Shown here piece after piece: positions 29,728 to 38,647 of a DNA stretch of 44,556 nt. The DNA comes from Gemmatimonadales bacterium (GTDB lineage Bacteria > Krumholzibacteriota > Krumholzibacteriia > LZORAL124-64-63). The position numbers and the translations under genes are program-made. The number at the start of each line of letters is the position of its first letter. Within the stretch, counting starts at the first letter, position 1. Location: NCBI GenBank assembly GCA_019038745.1, contig JAHOYV010000065.1, forward strand, positions 1 to 44,556. Reading direction: 5' to 3'. Under the pieces are notes generated by a model, which saw nothing but the letters and a program-made list of their open reading frames with translations, had not been told where the DNA came from and ran no database searches.

Positions 29728-30459
29728 ATGCTACAGGTAGTGGTACCGCTCTACGGCGACTACGAAGAGAAGTACGCGCCCGTCAAAGCCGCGCTTGCGG
29801 AGATGGGCTGCGCGATAATCGAGGTGGTAGACGAGATTGGCGAAGGATTCACCAAGACGGTGAATAGGGGGCTGAAGAAGGCCATCAAGATGAAGTGGGC
29901 CGAAGAGATGCACTCTGCTCCCGACGATTACAGTCCGTGGGTCAACTACGTCTGGGTGCTCAACCAAGACGCGGTGCCATTGCCCGGCTCTGACACTGCG
30001 CTCATCGAACGCATGGAGCAATCGCCCAAGTGTGGCATTGCAGCGTCCATGCAGGTGCACCCGGAAGACGAGGACTTCATTACCTACGGTGGGTCGGGCG
30101 CGGTGATCCCTGGTGTCCACTTCACGGGCCACATCAGCGAGGGGCAGCACCTTGACCCAAAGATGATGCAGTGGGCGAACGGTGCGTCTATGCTGCTACG
30201 TGTAGAGATGCTGGAAGAGATCGGGCTACTGGACGAGAACCTTACCAACCTCGCGTCCGACAGTGACCTTTCGTTCCGTGCGCGGTGGGCGGGCTGGCAG
30301 GTCTGGTACGAGCCGAAGTCGCGTGTGAAGCATACACTCAACTTCTCAGCGAACCCGCCGGATGCGTTCAAGCTGTCGGCGCACATGGATGTCATGCGAT
30401 TCCAAGGTAAGTATCAGGGCGAACTGTGGCACGAACTGTCAAAGGAAGTGTTCGACTAG
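29728..30459 (+). CDS. family 2 glycosyltransferase
   Basis: GT-A pattern: LQVVVPLYGDYEEKYAPVKAAL, GFTKTVNRGLKKA, YVWVLNQDAVPLPGSD (metal site NQD), ANGASMLLRVEMLEEIGLLDE and SDLSFRARWAGWQVWYEP. The last two segments are typical of rhamnosyl- and related transferases. 243 residues, GGGGGAG before the ATG. Last of the sugar block, stop adjoining the next start. Confidence 0.82.
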   Translation: MLQVVVPLYGDYEEKYAPVKAALAEMGCAIIEVVDEIGEGFTKTVNRGLKKAIKMKWAEEMHSAPDDYSPWVNYVWVLNQDAVPLPGSDTALIERMEQSPKCGIAASMQVHPEDEDFITYGGSGAVIPGVHFTGHISEGQHLDPKMMQWANGASMLLRVEMLEEIGLLDENLTNLASDSDLSFRARWAGWQVWYEPKSRVKHTLNFSANPPDAFKLSAHMDVMRFQGKYQGELWHELSKEVFD

Positions 30460-31515
30460 ATGAACCAAGTGCAGGTTGAGTCATTCGACTTCACGGACGC
30501 GAACAACTGGACCCCGGCGGGCCACGGCGCTATCAGCGGCGACGTGTTGACGCTGACAGATCCCGTGATCGACCTGTTGTGGAACGTCCACAACTGGGAT
30601 CCGGTCCCGGCACTCAACGGTGACAACGATTGTATAATGGCAGACGGTGCGGTCTATTTGGCCGAGGACGGCGGTGCGAACTACGATTTCGGCGACTACT
30701 GTTTTGTCTTCTGGTTGAAACTGAACGGTGTCAATGCCAGCCACTTCTACGTTTACAACCACCGCAGCCATGAAGTCGGAAACGCAAAGATCGGGCTTGA
30801 TCTGTACCGTCCAGCGGCAGCGAATCTACGGTTGTACACACGCAGAACAAACAACTTCGTACAAGACGTTCGGTATCTGTTCTCTGTTACGTCTTACGGC
30901 GACCCGTTGTGGGCAGACGGTGCTTTCAGGAAGGTGGTCGTTTCTTACCGGGGCAACCGCCTTCGCGTGTTCATTGACGGAATTGTGGTCAACGAAACGT
31001 GCGGGCTCGACCTTGACGAAACAAGCGGCGGATCAGTGGCCCTAGAGGGGGTTTCTACCACCCCCAAATGGGTGGTAGGCGGTGGGGCTCCGTCATCTAC
31101 CGACAACCCGTACATATCAGAACCGCGTACCGGGGAGGCGGTTCTTTCTGCGGCTGGGCGTTGGACGCTTCCCGCAGATTTCGTCAGCTTCGACAAGCTC
31201 CGCTGGGCCTATGACGACGTGAACGACGCCGACGAAGAACAGAAGGCACAGGTAACGATCTCCGTCCGCATCTACGACACGCCCACTACGACGTGGGGTA
31301 GTTGGACCGCACTGGACGTCGACGGCGATATGGGCGGTGTATCGGCCAACGCGCTAGACGTTCTGGACATCAAGGTGGAACTGGACAACGAGGCGGATAT
31401 CAACGAACCGTTCACGTCCTACCCGGCAGTGAAAGACCTGTCGGTGGTCTACAACGCAACGGGCCATTCGTTCATGCGTCAGCGCAGAGAGCCGATCTTG
31501 AGGAGGCGAGGCTAG
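30460..31515 (+). CDS. LamG/lectin-like virion protein
   Basis: The ATG at 30460 follows the previous stop at once. Residues about 25-215 resemble a concanavalin-type sandwich (DYCFVFWLKLNG, FRKVVVSYRGNRLRVFIDGIVVNET, and ALEGVSTTPKWVVGGG), a fold used for carbohydrate binding. A second beta domain follows. 351 residues. Next to the glycosyltransferases it may bind or display sugar on the head. Confidence 0.65.
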   Translation: MNQVQVESFDFTDANNWTPAGHGAISGDVLTLTDPVIDLLWNVHNWDPVPALNGDNDCIMADGAVYLAEDGGANYDFGDYCFVFWLKLNGVNASHFYVYNHRSHEVGNAKIGLDLYRPAAANLRLYTRRTNNFVQDVRYLFSVTSYGDPLWADGAFRKVVVSYRGNRLRVFIDGIVVNETCGLDLDETSGGSVALEGVSTTPKWVVGGGAPSSTDNPYISEPRTGEAVLSAAGRWTLPADFVSFDKLRWAYDDVNDADEEQKAQVTISVRIYDTPTTTWGSWTALDVDGDMGGVSANALDVLDIKVELDNEADINEPFTSYPAVKDLSVVYNATGHSFMRQRREPILRRRG

Positions 31516-32603
31516 TGGCAATTCCCACCACATACCCGAACGGGACTGTGACGTTTGATGTCATAGCAGACGATGGTGTCGGCGGGCGCATGGAGTTCGA
31601 CCTGAGCGAGACGTTCGTTACGCTTATCGACGGGCAGGACACTGTAATTGCGACCATCGGGCCTTCGGCGGGTGTCGCTGTTGTTTCGGGTGACGCCGGT
31701 GCATATCAAGTGGAGAACTGGCCGCTCGGTGGCACCGCAGGGACGGGCGACCTTACAGCGAACTGGTACGCGGTTGGCACCGACGCCGCCACCGTATCGC
31801 CGCAGCCGTACACGGAGAGCATATACACCATTGTCACATCACCGTCGAACGGGTACTGCGACCTTTCGGACCTGCCGAAGTACGGGCTGGAAGGTGCTAC
31901 CAACTACTACGCAAGCGAGGATGACGGGAACTCCTATATTGAGCAGAGCTTCAACTGGCTGAACAGGAGGCTAGAGGCGATTCTGCCGGACGTGGACGTA
32001 CCCGTTGCTACGAACAGCGCGGGTGTCTACGACGAACATCTCATCGGCGTAAACGCGCTGATGACGAACTACTACCTCGCGTCCCGCAGACACCGTGGTG
32101 AATGGAGCGAAGAACCGCCGTGGATTACCGCCTTCAAGGACGATGCCGAACAGACCCTTGACGCTATCGGTAGCAGGAACATCATTCTGGAAGAGCAGAC
32201 CAGCGGGGTTGAGTCCGGTATCGGGCCTGTCACTCCGTACGCGACCAATACGGGCCTGTCGGTCTTCCACAGCGACCGTTTCGGCTACAACGGACCGTAC
32301 ACGGACTCACAGTATCCGCGCACGTTCGTAATCGAGATAGACGCCGTAGGTGCGGATTCGGACATAGACGATTCGACCTTCAAGTGGTCTTCAGACGGTG
32401 TGACGTGGGACTCTACTGGCGTGTCGTGCGGGACCGCATGGCAGGAACTTATGCAGAACGCGCATATCCGGTGGGCGCGTGTAGGCGGCACCGTGAATCA
32501 GGTGGCACTTGGCGACCGGTACACGTTCGTCTGTACACCTCTGAGCAAGGCTGTGGCGGGCCAGCCAAACGCCGGGAGAACGGTCAGGATGTGGAGGGGT
32601 TAG
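31515..32603 (+). CDS. head-tail connector protein with extra domains
   Basis: GTG 31515 after AGGAGG. The middle (CDLSDLPKYGLEGATNYY, then SYIEQSFNWLNRRLEAILP, and HLIGVNALMTNYYLASRR) fits the helical adaptor of the gp6/DUF1320 type that sits on the portal. An N-terminal immunoglobulin-like beta part (about 1-105) and a C-terminal domain (270-362) are additions that could reach the virion surface. 362 residues, longer than usual. Confidence 0.65.
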   Translation: MAIPTTYPNGTVTFDVIADDGVGGRMEFDLSETFVTLIDGQDTVIATIGPSAGVAVVSGDAGAYQVENWPLGGTAGTGDLTANWYAVGTDAATVSPQPYTESIYTIVTSPSNGYCDLSDLPKYGLEGATNYYASEDDGNSYIEQSFNWLNRRLEAILPDVDVPVATNSAGVYDEHLIGVNALMTNYYLASRRHRGEWSEEPPWITAFKDDAEQTLDAIGSRNIILEEQTSGVESGIGPVTPYATNTGLSVFHSDRFGYNGPYTDSQYPRTFVIEIDAVGADSDIDDSTFKWSSDGVTWDSTGVSCGTAWQELMQNAHIRWARVGGTVNQVALGDRYTFVCTPLSKAVAGQPNAGRTVRMWRG

Positions 32604-33122
32604 GTGCCGACTGTCAACGTCCTCATAGACGAGGTGACACCGACCATCGCACGACTCAAGGCGCAGCTTGCCAACAAAGAGCCGATCATGGAAGAACTGG
32701 CGTGGATGGCGATAGAGCACGTCCACGACCGCTACCGAGGGCAGGGCTATTCACGCAGGTTCGGGTCTGGGCCGCAGCAGAAATGGGAGAAGACGCACGA
32801 TGTCACGGTCAAGTTCCGCAGGCTCAGGCACGGGGTGTCGGACGATATCATCTGGTATGAGACGGGCGAGGCCATACGGGGCATCAGTGTTATCAACCGC
32901 ACACCGAACCAGCGCGTTATCGGGTGGCCCGTGGGCAAGTTCAAGAACGACTACCCGTACATGGTAGACGCTGGTGTCCCGAGAACGGGCGGTATGATAC
33001 CGGGCAAGACCATCAGGAACAAGCAGCTACTCTACTTCACGAAGGCGTTTGCTAACAAGTGGGCCACGCAGGCGATATGGCGCTGGTGGCTCTCTGGAAT
33101 TGGAGTCGGGGTCTATCAGTGA
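32604..33122 (+). CDS. head-tail joining / neck protein (HK97 gp10-like)
   Basis: The GTG at 32604 follows GGAGGGG. 172 residues: a helix that starts IARLKAQLANKEPIMEELAW, and VGKFKNDYPYMVDAG, the place where gp10-type tail-completion proteins have HPF-like segments. Assignment is mainly by position and length. Confidence 0.55.
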   Translation: MPTVNVLIDEVTPTIARLKAQLANKEPIMEELAWMAIEHVHDRYRGQGYSRRFGSGPQQKWEKTHDVTVKFRRLRHGVSDDIIWYETGEAIRGISVINRTPNQRVIGWPVGKFKNDYPYMVDAGVPRTGGMIPGKTIRNKQLLYFTKAFANKWATQAIWRWWLSGIGVGVYQ

Positions 33123-33592
33123 CGCATTACGACACGGTAATAGACGCCGTTATCACGGCGCTTCAAGGCGACAGCGACCTGAGCTACGTGCCCAACGAAC
33201 ACATCGTCAAGCGGGTCTCACCGGAAGAAGACCCCGGCGAATGGCGTTTCTATGCAATCGCGGTTTCGTTGAACGGTGTGCCGCTGCCACACAACAGGCT
33301 AGGTGGCCGGATCAAGACGGTGTTCCCGCTCGCTATCAAGCTGTTCGTCAAGATCCCCGGCGCGACCCGCGAACAACTGGTCGCAGGGGATGGCACGCAG
33401 GCTGGTATTGCAGAGTTCATTAGAGACGTGCAGGACGCACTGATACAGAACACACTGGGAGGTGTGGTTTCAAGTCCCGGACTACCGTTACCTGGCGGTG
33501 CGGTACAGTTCGAGGGCACGGGTGAACAGGCGACACCGACCGCGAAGGTGACGCTATCATACGAGGCCATCGTCAAAGAACAGAAAGGGTGA
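33119..33592 (+). CDS. tail terminator-like protein
   Basis: GTG 33119 shares bases with the preceding stop. 157 residues in an alpha/beta order (DTVIDAVITALQGDSDL, then FYAIAVSL, VFPLAIKLFVKI, KVTLSYEAIV) that matches gpU-type tail terminators, which cap the tail tube. Position just before the tail-tube gene supports this. Confidence 0.6.
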   Translation: MTHYDTVIDAVITALQGDSDLSYVPNEHIVKRVSPEEDPGEWRFYAIAVSLNGVPLPHNRLGGRIKTVFPLAIKLFVKIPGATREQLVAGDGTQAGIAEFIRDVQDALIQNTLGGVVSSPGLPLPGGAVQFEGTGEQATPTAKVTLSYEAIVKEQKG

Positions 33593-33597
33593 TTTAA

Positions 33598-34692
33598 GTG
33601 CCCCGAGGATGGGAAACATGGCTAAGGATTCGCGGCCAGAAGGACGGGTACGGCGGTGGCGCAAGTGTGACCGACGCCTTCTACCCGTTCCTCGACTCCG
33701 AATCGCTAGCTATCAATCAGGAGATCAAAGAGAACAACGCCAAGATCGTGCAGGGGCGTGCAGTACTGGAAACCGCGAGGACGTTGCAGGGCCAGGAGCC
33801 GGGCGGGCAGTTTACGTTCCAGCCGCGTGCCGACGATGTTCTCGGTGTGCTCGCGTCTGTTATGGGCTGCTACAAGTCGGTTGACGGTGGCGGTACCGCA
33901 AGTGGGACGTACACGTTCTGGCCGCTCACGGGCCAGCCCGACTTTTCCGGTACGCTACTCACCGGCGGCGATCCGTGGAACGCGGGCGGCAAGGGTACTG
34001 GTACCTACGGCGATACACCAACGGACGTGTGTGCGCTCATGGTCGACCAGTACTTCGGCGATATCACCGGTACGAACGGCAGGCGGTTCGTCGACTGCAT
34101 AGTGAGTCAGCTTGAGTTCAACGCTGCGGTTGGCAACGAACTGACCGTAACGCCGACTATCAACGCCGGTTCCTACGCACTGTTCAACGGCACGTCGGCT
34201 ACTGACGACCCGCCGTGTGGGGTTGGGTCTTACAGTGCGCTCGATGCGTTCAGGTACTATCAGGGCACTGTGACAGTAGATGGCGACAGCTACGACCTCA
34301 ACTCGTTCCGGCTCACGGTCAACAACAACGTCGACTCGAAGAAAGCTATCGGCCAGCAGACACCGGTTGCCTATCCGTACGGGCGTTGCGAGATCACGGG
34401 CGAGTTCGAGTTGGAGTACGACAACAGTACGTTCATGGAGAAGTTCTCGGACGAGTCAGATGGTACGCTGGGCCTTGTGTTCCTGAACGGTGCCGACAAG
34501 CTGACTATCACCTGTCCGCTCATCAGGTACGACGAGCCGACAGTGAACGTCGGTGACGGCGAGGGGCTGGTGAACCAGACTGTATCGTTCAAGGCGTTCG
34601 GACGCACTGCCAACAGACTGGCACCGCCCATCGAGGTTGAGGTTGCATGTAGCAACCTTCTGGTCGGCGGAACAACCTTCTTCCCGCTCTAG
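33598..34692 (+). CDS. major tail tube protein
   Basis: 364 residues, beta-rich (FRLTVNNNVDSKKAIGQQ, CEITGEFELEYDNSTFMEKF, KLTITCPLIRYDEPT), with the late strand-loop pattern of phage tail tube proteins that are extended by an inserted domain. It lies directly before the frameshifted chaperones, the usual order. GTG 33598 start; the ribosome site is weak (GGGTGAT), odd for an abundant protein. Confidence 0.75.
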   Translation: MPRGWETWLRIRGQKDGYGGGASVTDAFYPFLDSESLAINQEIKENNAKIVQGRAVLETARTLQGQEPGGQFTFQPRADDVLGVLASVMGCYKSVDGGGTASGTYTFWPLTGQPDFSGTLLTGGDPWNAGGKGTGTYGDTPTDVCALMVDQYFGDITGTNGRRFVDCIVSQLEFNAAVGNELTVTPTINAGSYALFNGTSATDDPPCGVGSYSALDAFRYYQGTVTVDGDSYDLNSFRLTVNNNVDSKKAIGQQTPVAYPYGRCEITGEFELEYDNSTFMEKFSDESDGTLGLVFLNGADKLTITCPLIRYDEPTVNVGDGEGLVNQTVSFKAFGRTANRLAPPIEVEVACSNLLVGGTTFFPL

Positions 34693-34709
34693 CGGGGGAG
34701 TAGCATACA

Positions 34710-35183
34710 ATGCTGAAGCTCGTATCCAATGAAGTAGAGGAGTTCAAGTGCTCTGCGGACGAAGGGGTTGAAGTTCCTACCATCTTCGGTGTTGTTCGTA
34801 TGGGCAAGGGCCAGGTTGACCGTATCTCTGTCAACCTGGAACGTGGTGTGCGGAAACAGAAGGGCGTTACGTGGGAATCGTACAGGACAGCGGCACTCCA
34901 GAAGGAGATTTGGAGCAAGTCGATCCGGTACATCAAGAACATCCGTGACGCCAAAGGCAACGTCCGCGACCTTGTTGACGACAGGGACGAACTCCTGCGG
35001 ATATGGGATATCCTCCCGTCCGTCCCGGCGTCCGAGGTGATCGCCCATATTCAGGGCATCAGTTCACTCGATGAGGACGAAGAGGGAAACTCAGGTTCGG
35101 TGCCAGACTCCGATGCCTCCGAGGATTCGACAAGAAATCTTGGGGAACGTACGAGTGCGCCTACTGCCGACAGCACGGACTAG
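34710..35183 (+). CDS. tail assembly chaperone, short form (G-type)
   Basis: 157 residues. Starts MLKLVSNEVEEFKCSADEG and ends in an acidic Ser/Asp-rich tail. Its position between tail tube and tape measure is that of lambda gpG. Some ribosomes shift at 35084-35090 to make the long form. Confidence 0.82.
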   Translation: MLKLVSNEVEEFKCSADEGVEVPTIFGVVRMGKGQVDRISVNLERGVRKQKGVTWESYRTAALQKEIWSKSIRYIKNIRDAKGNVRDLVDDRDELLRIWDILPSVPASEVIAHIQGISSLDEDEEGNSGSVPDSDASEDSTRNLGERTSAPTADSTD

Positions 35184-35590
35184 TAGACAAACTCCGAGGG
35201 CGCTGGTGCCTTAAGGAACGCGACCTGAAAGAACGGCCTGTGGTGCGCGAGCGGCGTGGCGAGACCCTGACGTTCCGCTCCACAGATGACGTGTGGGAGT
35301 TTCTCCGCGAGTGCGAGAAGGCCAAGCCGGACAGGTACGACCCGATTGATATTGTGCGGACGGTAGTGGGCATCTGTCCCGTATCGTTCGTTACGAAGCA
35401 GTCGGAGTACCTGATGTCCATAGTAGACCTGTTCACGAACGAGGGCGGGATACAGAGCCTTCCGTGCCCCGCAATGGGTATCGACAATCCCGCCCTCTTC
35501 TTTCAGGCGGTAGTAGCGGTACTGGACGAACGGAACCGCGCACAGAGCGAACACATGGCGAAGAAAAAGCCCAAGGGTGGTGGCGAGTAG
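34710..35590 (+). CDS. tail assembly chaperone, long form by -1 frameshift (GT-type)
   Basis: After G-GGA-AAC (35084-35090) the -1 frame is open from 35075 to the stop at 35588. It adds about 165 residues, including a cysteine pair (YECAYC) and later TDDVWEFLRECEKAKPD and FVTKQSEYLMSIVDLF. In lambda and many siphophages the extended GT protein binds tape measure and tail tube. The -1 frame has a stop at 35072-35074, so the shift must be after it, which suits this heptamer. Confidence 0.8.
35084..35090 (+). promoter_or_regulatory. -1 ribosomal frameshift site GGGAAAC
   Basis: The heptamer is in phase as G-GGA-AAC, the canonical X-XXY-YYZ. It lies 100 bases before the zero-frame stop and 10 bases after the last -1-frame stop. 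Downstream bases could form a stimulatory structure, not worked out here. Confidence 0.82.
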
Positions 35591-38251
35591 ATGGCCGGTG
35601 GCGGAGATATCTACAAGAGGCTAACGATTGTCCTGTCAGTCAACGACGCCGCGACGGCGCAGTTGTCTACTGTGTCATCTACGCTGCGTTCGTTCACCGG
35701 TGTTACCCAACAGGCATCGGGCCAGCTTGCGAAGCTGAGCCACAGGTTCGCGCAGGTTGGTCGTGCGCTCGTGTCGTTCCTTGTTATCCGCACCATCGGG
35801 GTTCAGTTCGGGAAGTTCATACGTCTGATGTTCGAGGGAAACCAGGTGCTTGAGAAGGCCACTACGTCGCTTGAGCGGCTTGGTGGCTCGCTCGGGTTTG
35901 CACAGAAGCAGATCGAGTATATCCGCAAGACCGCCATGCGTGCCCCGTTCGATTTCCAGTCCATCCTTCAGGCTAGTCGCCTGTTGGTCGCGTACGGCAA
36001 AGACCTCCAGACCTACCTCCCCGTCTTGCTCGATTGGGCGGCGGCGCTAGGTGCTACGTCAGGTGAGCTTGAAGGCTACGCTGCTGCGATGGGCAAGATC
36101 ATGGCAGGTTCGCCCTATGTGCTCCGCATCCTCACAACTCGTGCGGTGGGACTCGACCAGTGGAAGGCCGCGCTAGAGGCAACCAACACGGCACTCCCGA
36201 AGTCCGAACGCTTCGCGCAGGCTCTTACAATCGCGCTGAAACGGTTTGAGGGTCAGGCTGTTATCCTTGCCAAGACAATGGCGGGGCTCCGTACGAACAT
36301 CAGAGACGTATGGGTTGAGATAAGCCGCGAGGTCGGCTTGTCGATGTTCGCTCGGGTACGCACGGCGCTGTTTGAGGTGTACGATGGGCTGCGCGACATA
36401 GCAGACAACCAGCGCGAGGCGCTTTATGAAATAGGCGACATCTTCGGGCAGTGGGCGGCACGGATCATAACAATTGTCAAAAGGGCCGGGCAGTTGCGGG
36501 GGGTCTTCGACAAGATGCTGGCGGTTGCCAAGCACCTTGCGGTGTTTGTCATTGGGCGTTCGCTTGTGATGGCGTTTGTCCGTGTGGGGCTACGAATCCA
36601 AGCGGCGGTTATCGCGCTCACAGCAATGTCCGTGATAGCCCGCACAGTCCACATCGCCATGAGTGCGCTATCCATAGCAGCCGGGTTGATAGCCGTCCAC
36701 TTCATGAAAGCCAAAATGGCTGCGATAGACTTCCAGATAGCCGTTGGCGATTTGGGCGCTGCCGTGATAGTCCTTGAAGACTTCATGGAAAGCGACGAGA
36801 AGGTGTTTACACGCGAGCAGCTTGCAACCCTCCGTGCCTACGAACAGGGTATCCGCAAAGTAAACACAACGCTCTACGCTACCACCGCCGTTGTAGACAG
36901 GTGGGCCGACGACAACACCAAGCTAGTAATCTCGATACAAGACTGGAAGAACCTCTTTGCGGATTTGCGGGACGATGTGCCGTGGGATAAAGAGATCTTC
37001 GACAGGCTCCGCAACTACGCATACGAAGCAGAGGTTGTGCTGGAGCGTGCGTTGGGTGATGATACATGGGCAGAGCGGGTTAATGCGGCACTCAACGCGA
37101 TAAACGAAATGGAAAAAGGCGTCGCCAAGGGGATTAAGCCTGACGCGGGCGTTTATCGCGCACAGATTCTCAACATTATGACCGCGATGACTCAGATAGA
37201 GCCAGTACTTGACCAGTGGCGCGAACAGTCGCTGGTAATCGCGGCCAGCAACAAGAGCGTGGCGGAGAGCTACGAAACGCAGGAAGTCGCCCTTCGGGCG
37301 ATGGCGCTCATCATGCAGGACTACGAAGCACACCAGCTTGGCATTGCTTCGGCGGCGGACGATACGGCAGATGCAACTATCCGCCGTCTCAAGGCGGAGG
37401 CAGGCGGGTTGGTCGATCCCGACTTCGGTATGTCTGGTTGGATTACGCTGTACCAGAACATTGCTACCGTGCAGGCGGACGTGCGAAAAGCCCAAGAAGC
37501 GGCAACCAAGCTCCGTGCCGAGGGGTTCAGCACCCTCGTTGAGGAGTGGGAATATACCACGCGGATTGCACGGCTACGTTCCGAGCTGGCGGGTAACACA
37601 AGAGAATACGCCACAGCTCTCAGTGGAGTTATCGCCCAAATCGGAGCCCTACAGGAACAGCCGTTGTTGTTTACGCCGAAAGAGTGGGATAAACTGGTAG
37701 AGTTGGCACTCCAATTGAAGGTCGAACTCAAGGGTCTTGTCGCCGTACAGGACGAACTTGCTTTCTCTACCTACGCGGCCTTCACGCTCATACAGCAGGC
37801 CGTCAATCCGCTCGTGTCCGCTGTCGGTTCAATCGCAGACGGGGCCGATGCGATGCACCAAGCGTTCGCAAACGCCGTCAAGGGTATGGGCAAGTGGGCG
37901 CTGCAACTCATCGCGCAGCTCACAACGATGGTTATACTCATGAGCATATTCAACCTTGCGTCGGGTGGCTCTACCGGCTGGCTCGGTGCGCTCAAGGCAG
38001 TGCTGGGCGGCGACATAACGAGCGCGGCGGGTAGGGTCGGGTTCGGTACCAAGGGTCACTCGCTCGCTTTCGCTGGTGGCGGGACGGACCCGGAGTTCGG
38101 TGGCATTACACCGCGCACGCAGGTACAGCCACAGGGCCGCAGCGGCAATATGATTATCATGTACGGTGACGTGCTGGACGGTGAAGGCTTCATGCGGAAG
38201 GTAGACGAGGCCAACTACGCGCTAGAGAAACGCAAGGGAGGTAGGCGCTAG
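35591..38251 (+). CDS. tail tape measure protein
   Basis: 886 residues, the longest gene. N-terminal coiled part (DAATAQLSTVSSTLRSF), a region like the TMP amino-terminal domain (RAPFDFQSILQASRLLVAYG), hydrophobic stretches at about 310-390 (FVIGRSLVMAFVRVGLR, ALTAMSVIARTVHIAM) and a C-terminal hydrophobic patch near 770. With about 0.15 nm per residue the tail would be near 130 nm. ATG follows the previous stop at once. Confidence 0.9.
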   Translation: MAGGGDIYKRLTIVLSVNDAATAQLSTVSSTLRSFTGVTQQASGQLAKLSHRFAQVGRALVSFLVIRTIGVQFGKFIRLMFEGNQVLEKATTSLERLGGSLGFAQKQIEYIRKTAMRAPFDFQSILQASRLLVAYGKDLQTYLPVLLDWAAALGATSGELEGYAAAMGKIMAGSPYVLRILTTRAVGLDQWKAALEATNTALPKSERFAQALTIALKRFEGQAVILAKTMAGLRTNIRDVWVEISREVGLSMFARVRTALFEVYDGLRDIADNQREALYEIGDIFGQWAARIITIVKRAGQLRGVFDKMLAVAKHLAVFVIGRSLVMAFVRVGLRIQAAVIALTAMSVIARTVHIAMSALSIAAGLIAVHFMKAKMAAIDFQIAVGDLGAAVIVLEDFMESDEKVFTREQLATLRAYEQGIRKVNTTLYATTAVVDRWADDNTKLVISIQDWKNLFADLRDDVPWDKEIFDRLRNYAYEAEVVLERALGDDTWAERVNAALNAINEMEKGVAKGIKPDAGVYRAQILNIMTAMTQIEPVLDQWREQSLVIAASNKSVAESYETQEVALRAMALIMQDYEAHQLGIASAADDTADATIRRLKAEAGGLVDPDFGMSGWITLYQNIATVQADVRKAQEAATKLRAEGFSTLVEEWEYTTRIARLRSELAGNTREYATALSGVIAQIGALQEQPLLFTPKEWDKLVELALQLKVELKGLVAVQDELAFSTYAAFTLIQQAVNPLVSAVGSIADGADAMHQAFANAVKGMGKWALQLIAQLTTMVILMSIFNLASGGSTGWLGALKAVLGGDITSAAGRVGFGTKGHSLAFAGGGTDPEFGGITPRTQVQPQGRSGNMIIMYGDVLDGEGFMRKVDEANYALEKRKGGRR

Positions 38252-38646
38252 TGGATCCCTCGCTATACAGTGGCACCTTCGGGTTCCAGAAGGGTGGGGT
38301 TGGCACCAGCGGCGGCACGGTCATTATCGGGATCGCCGAGATGGCCGGATACCCCTACGAGCCTATCCAGTTCGGGAAGCGGAACCAGGGCAGGACCGAC
38401 TCAGGTGCACGGTTCTGCTACGAGCACTGGAGCGGCAAGCACAGATGGCCGCTGCTCTTCAAAGCCGAGACACGCGAGACTACAGACCTGATGGCCTCGT
38501 TCTTCAACTCGTCTGCGACGTTCTTTTTCAACCCCAACCCCGGCCAGTCGACGTGGTACGAGGTTTGGTGCACGGACGAGGAGTGGCACCCGATTGAAAC
38601 GTGGATAGAACTCTACTCGTTCGACGCGACGATAGAGGAGACCTAG
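38251..38646 (+). CDS. minor tail / distal tail protein (131 aa)
   Basis: GTG shares a base with the tape-measure stop. Beta-rich chain with WPLLFKAETRETTDLMASFF and WYEVWCTDEEWHPIETWIELYSF. The position after the tape measure is that of distal-tail or adaptor proteins. Family not certain. Confidence 0.6.
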   Translation: MDPSLYSGTFGFQKGGVGTSGGTVIIGIAEMAGYPYEPIQFGKRNQGRTDSGARFCYEHWSGKHRWPLLFKAETRETTDLMASFFNSSATFFFNPNPGQSTWYEVWCTDEEWHPIETWIELYSFDATIEET

Positions 38647-38647
38647 C

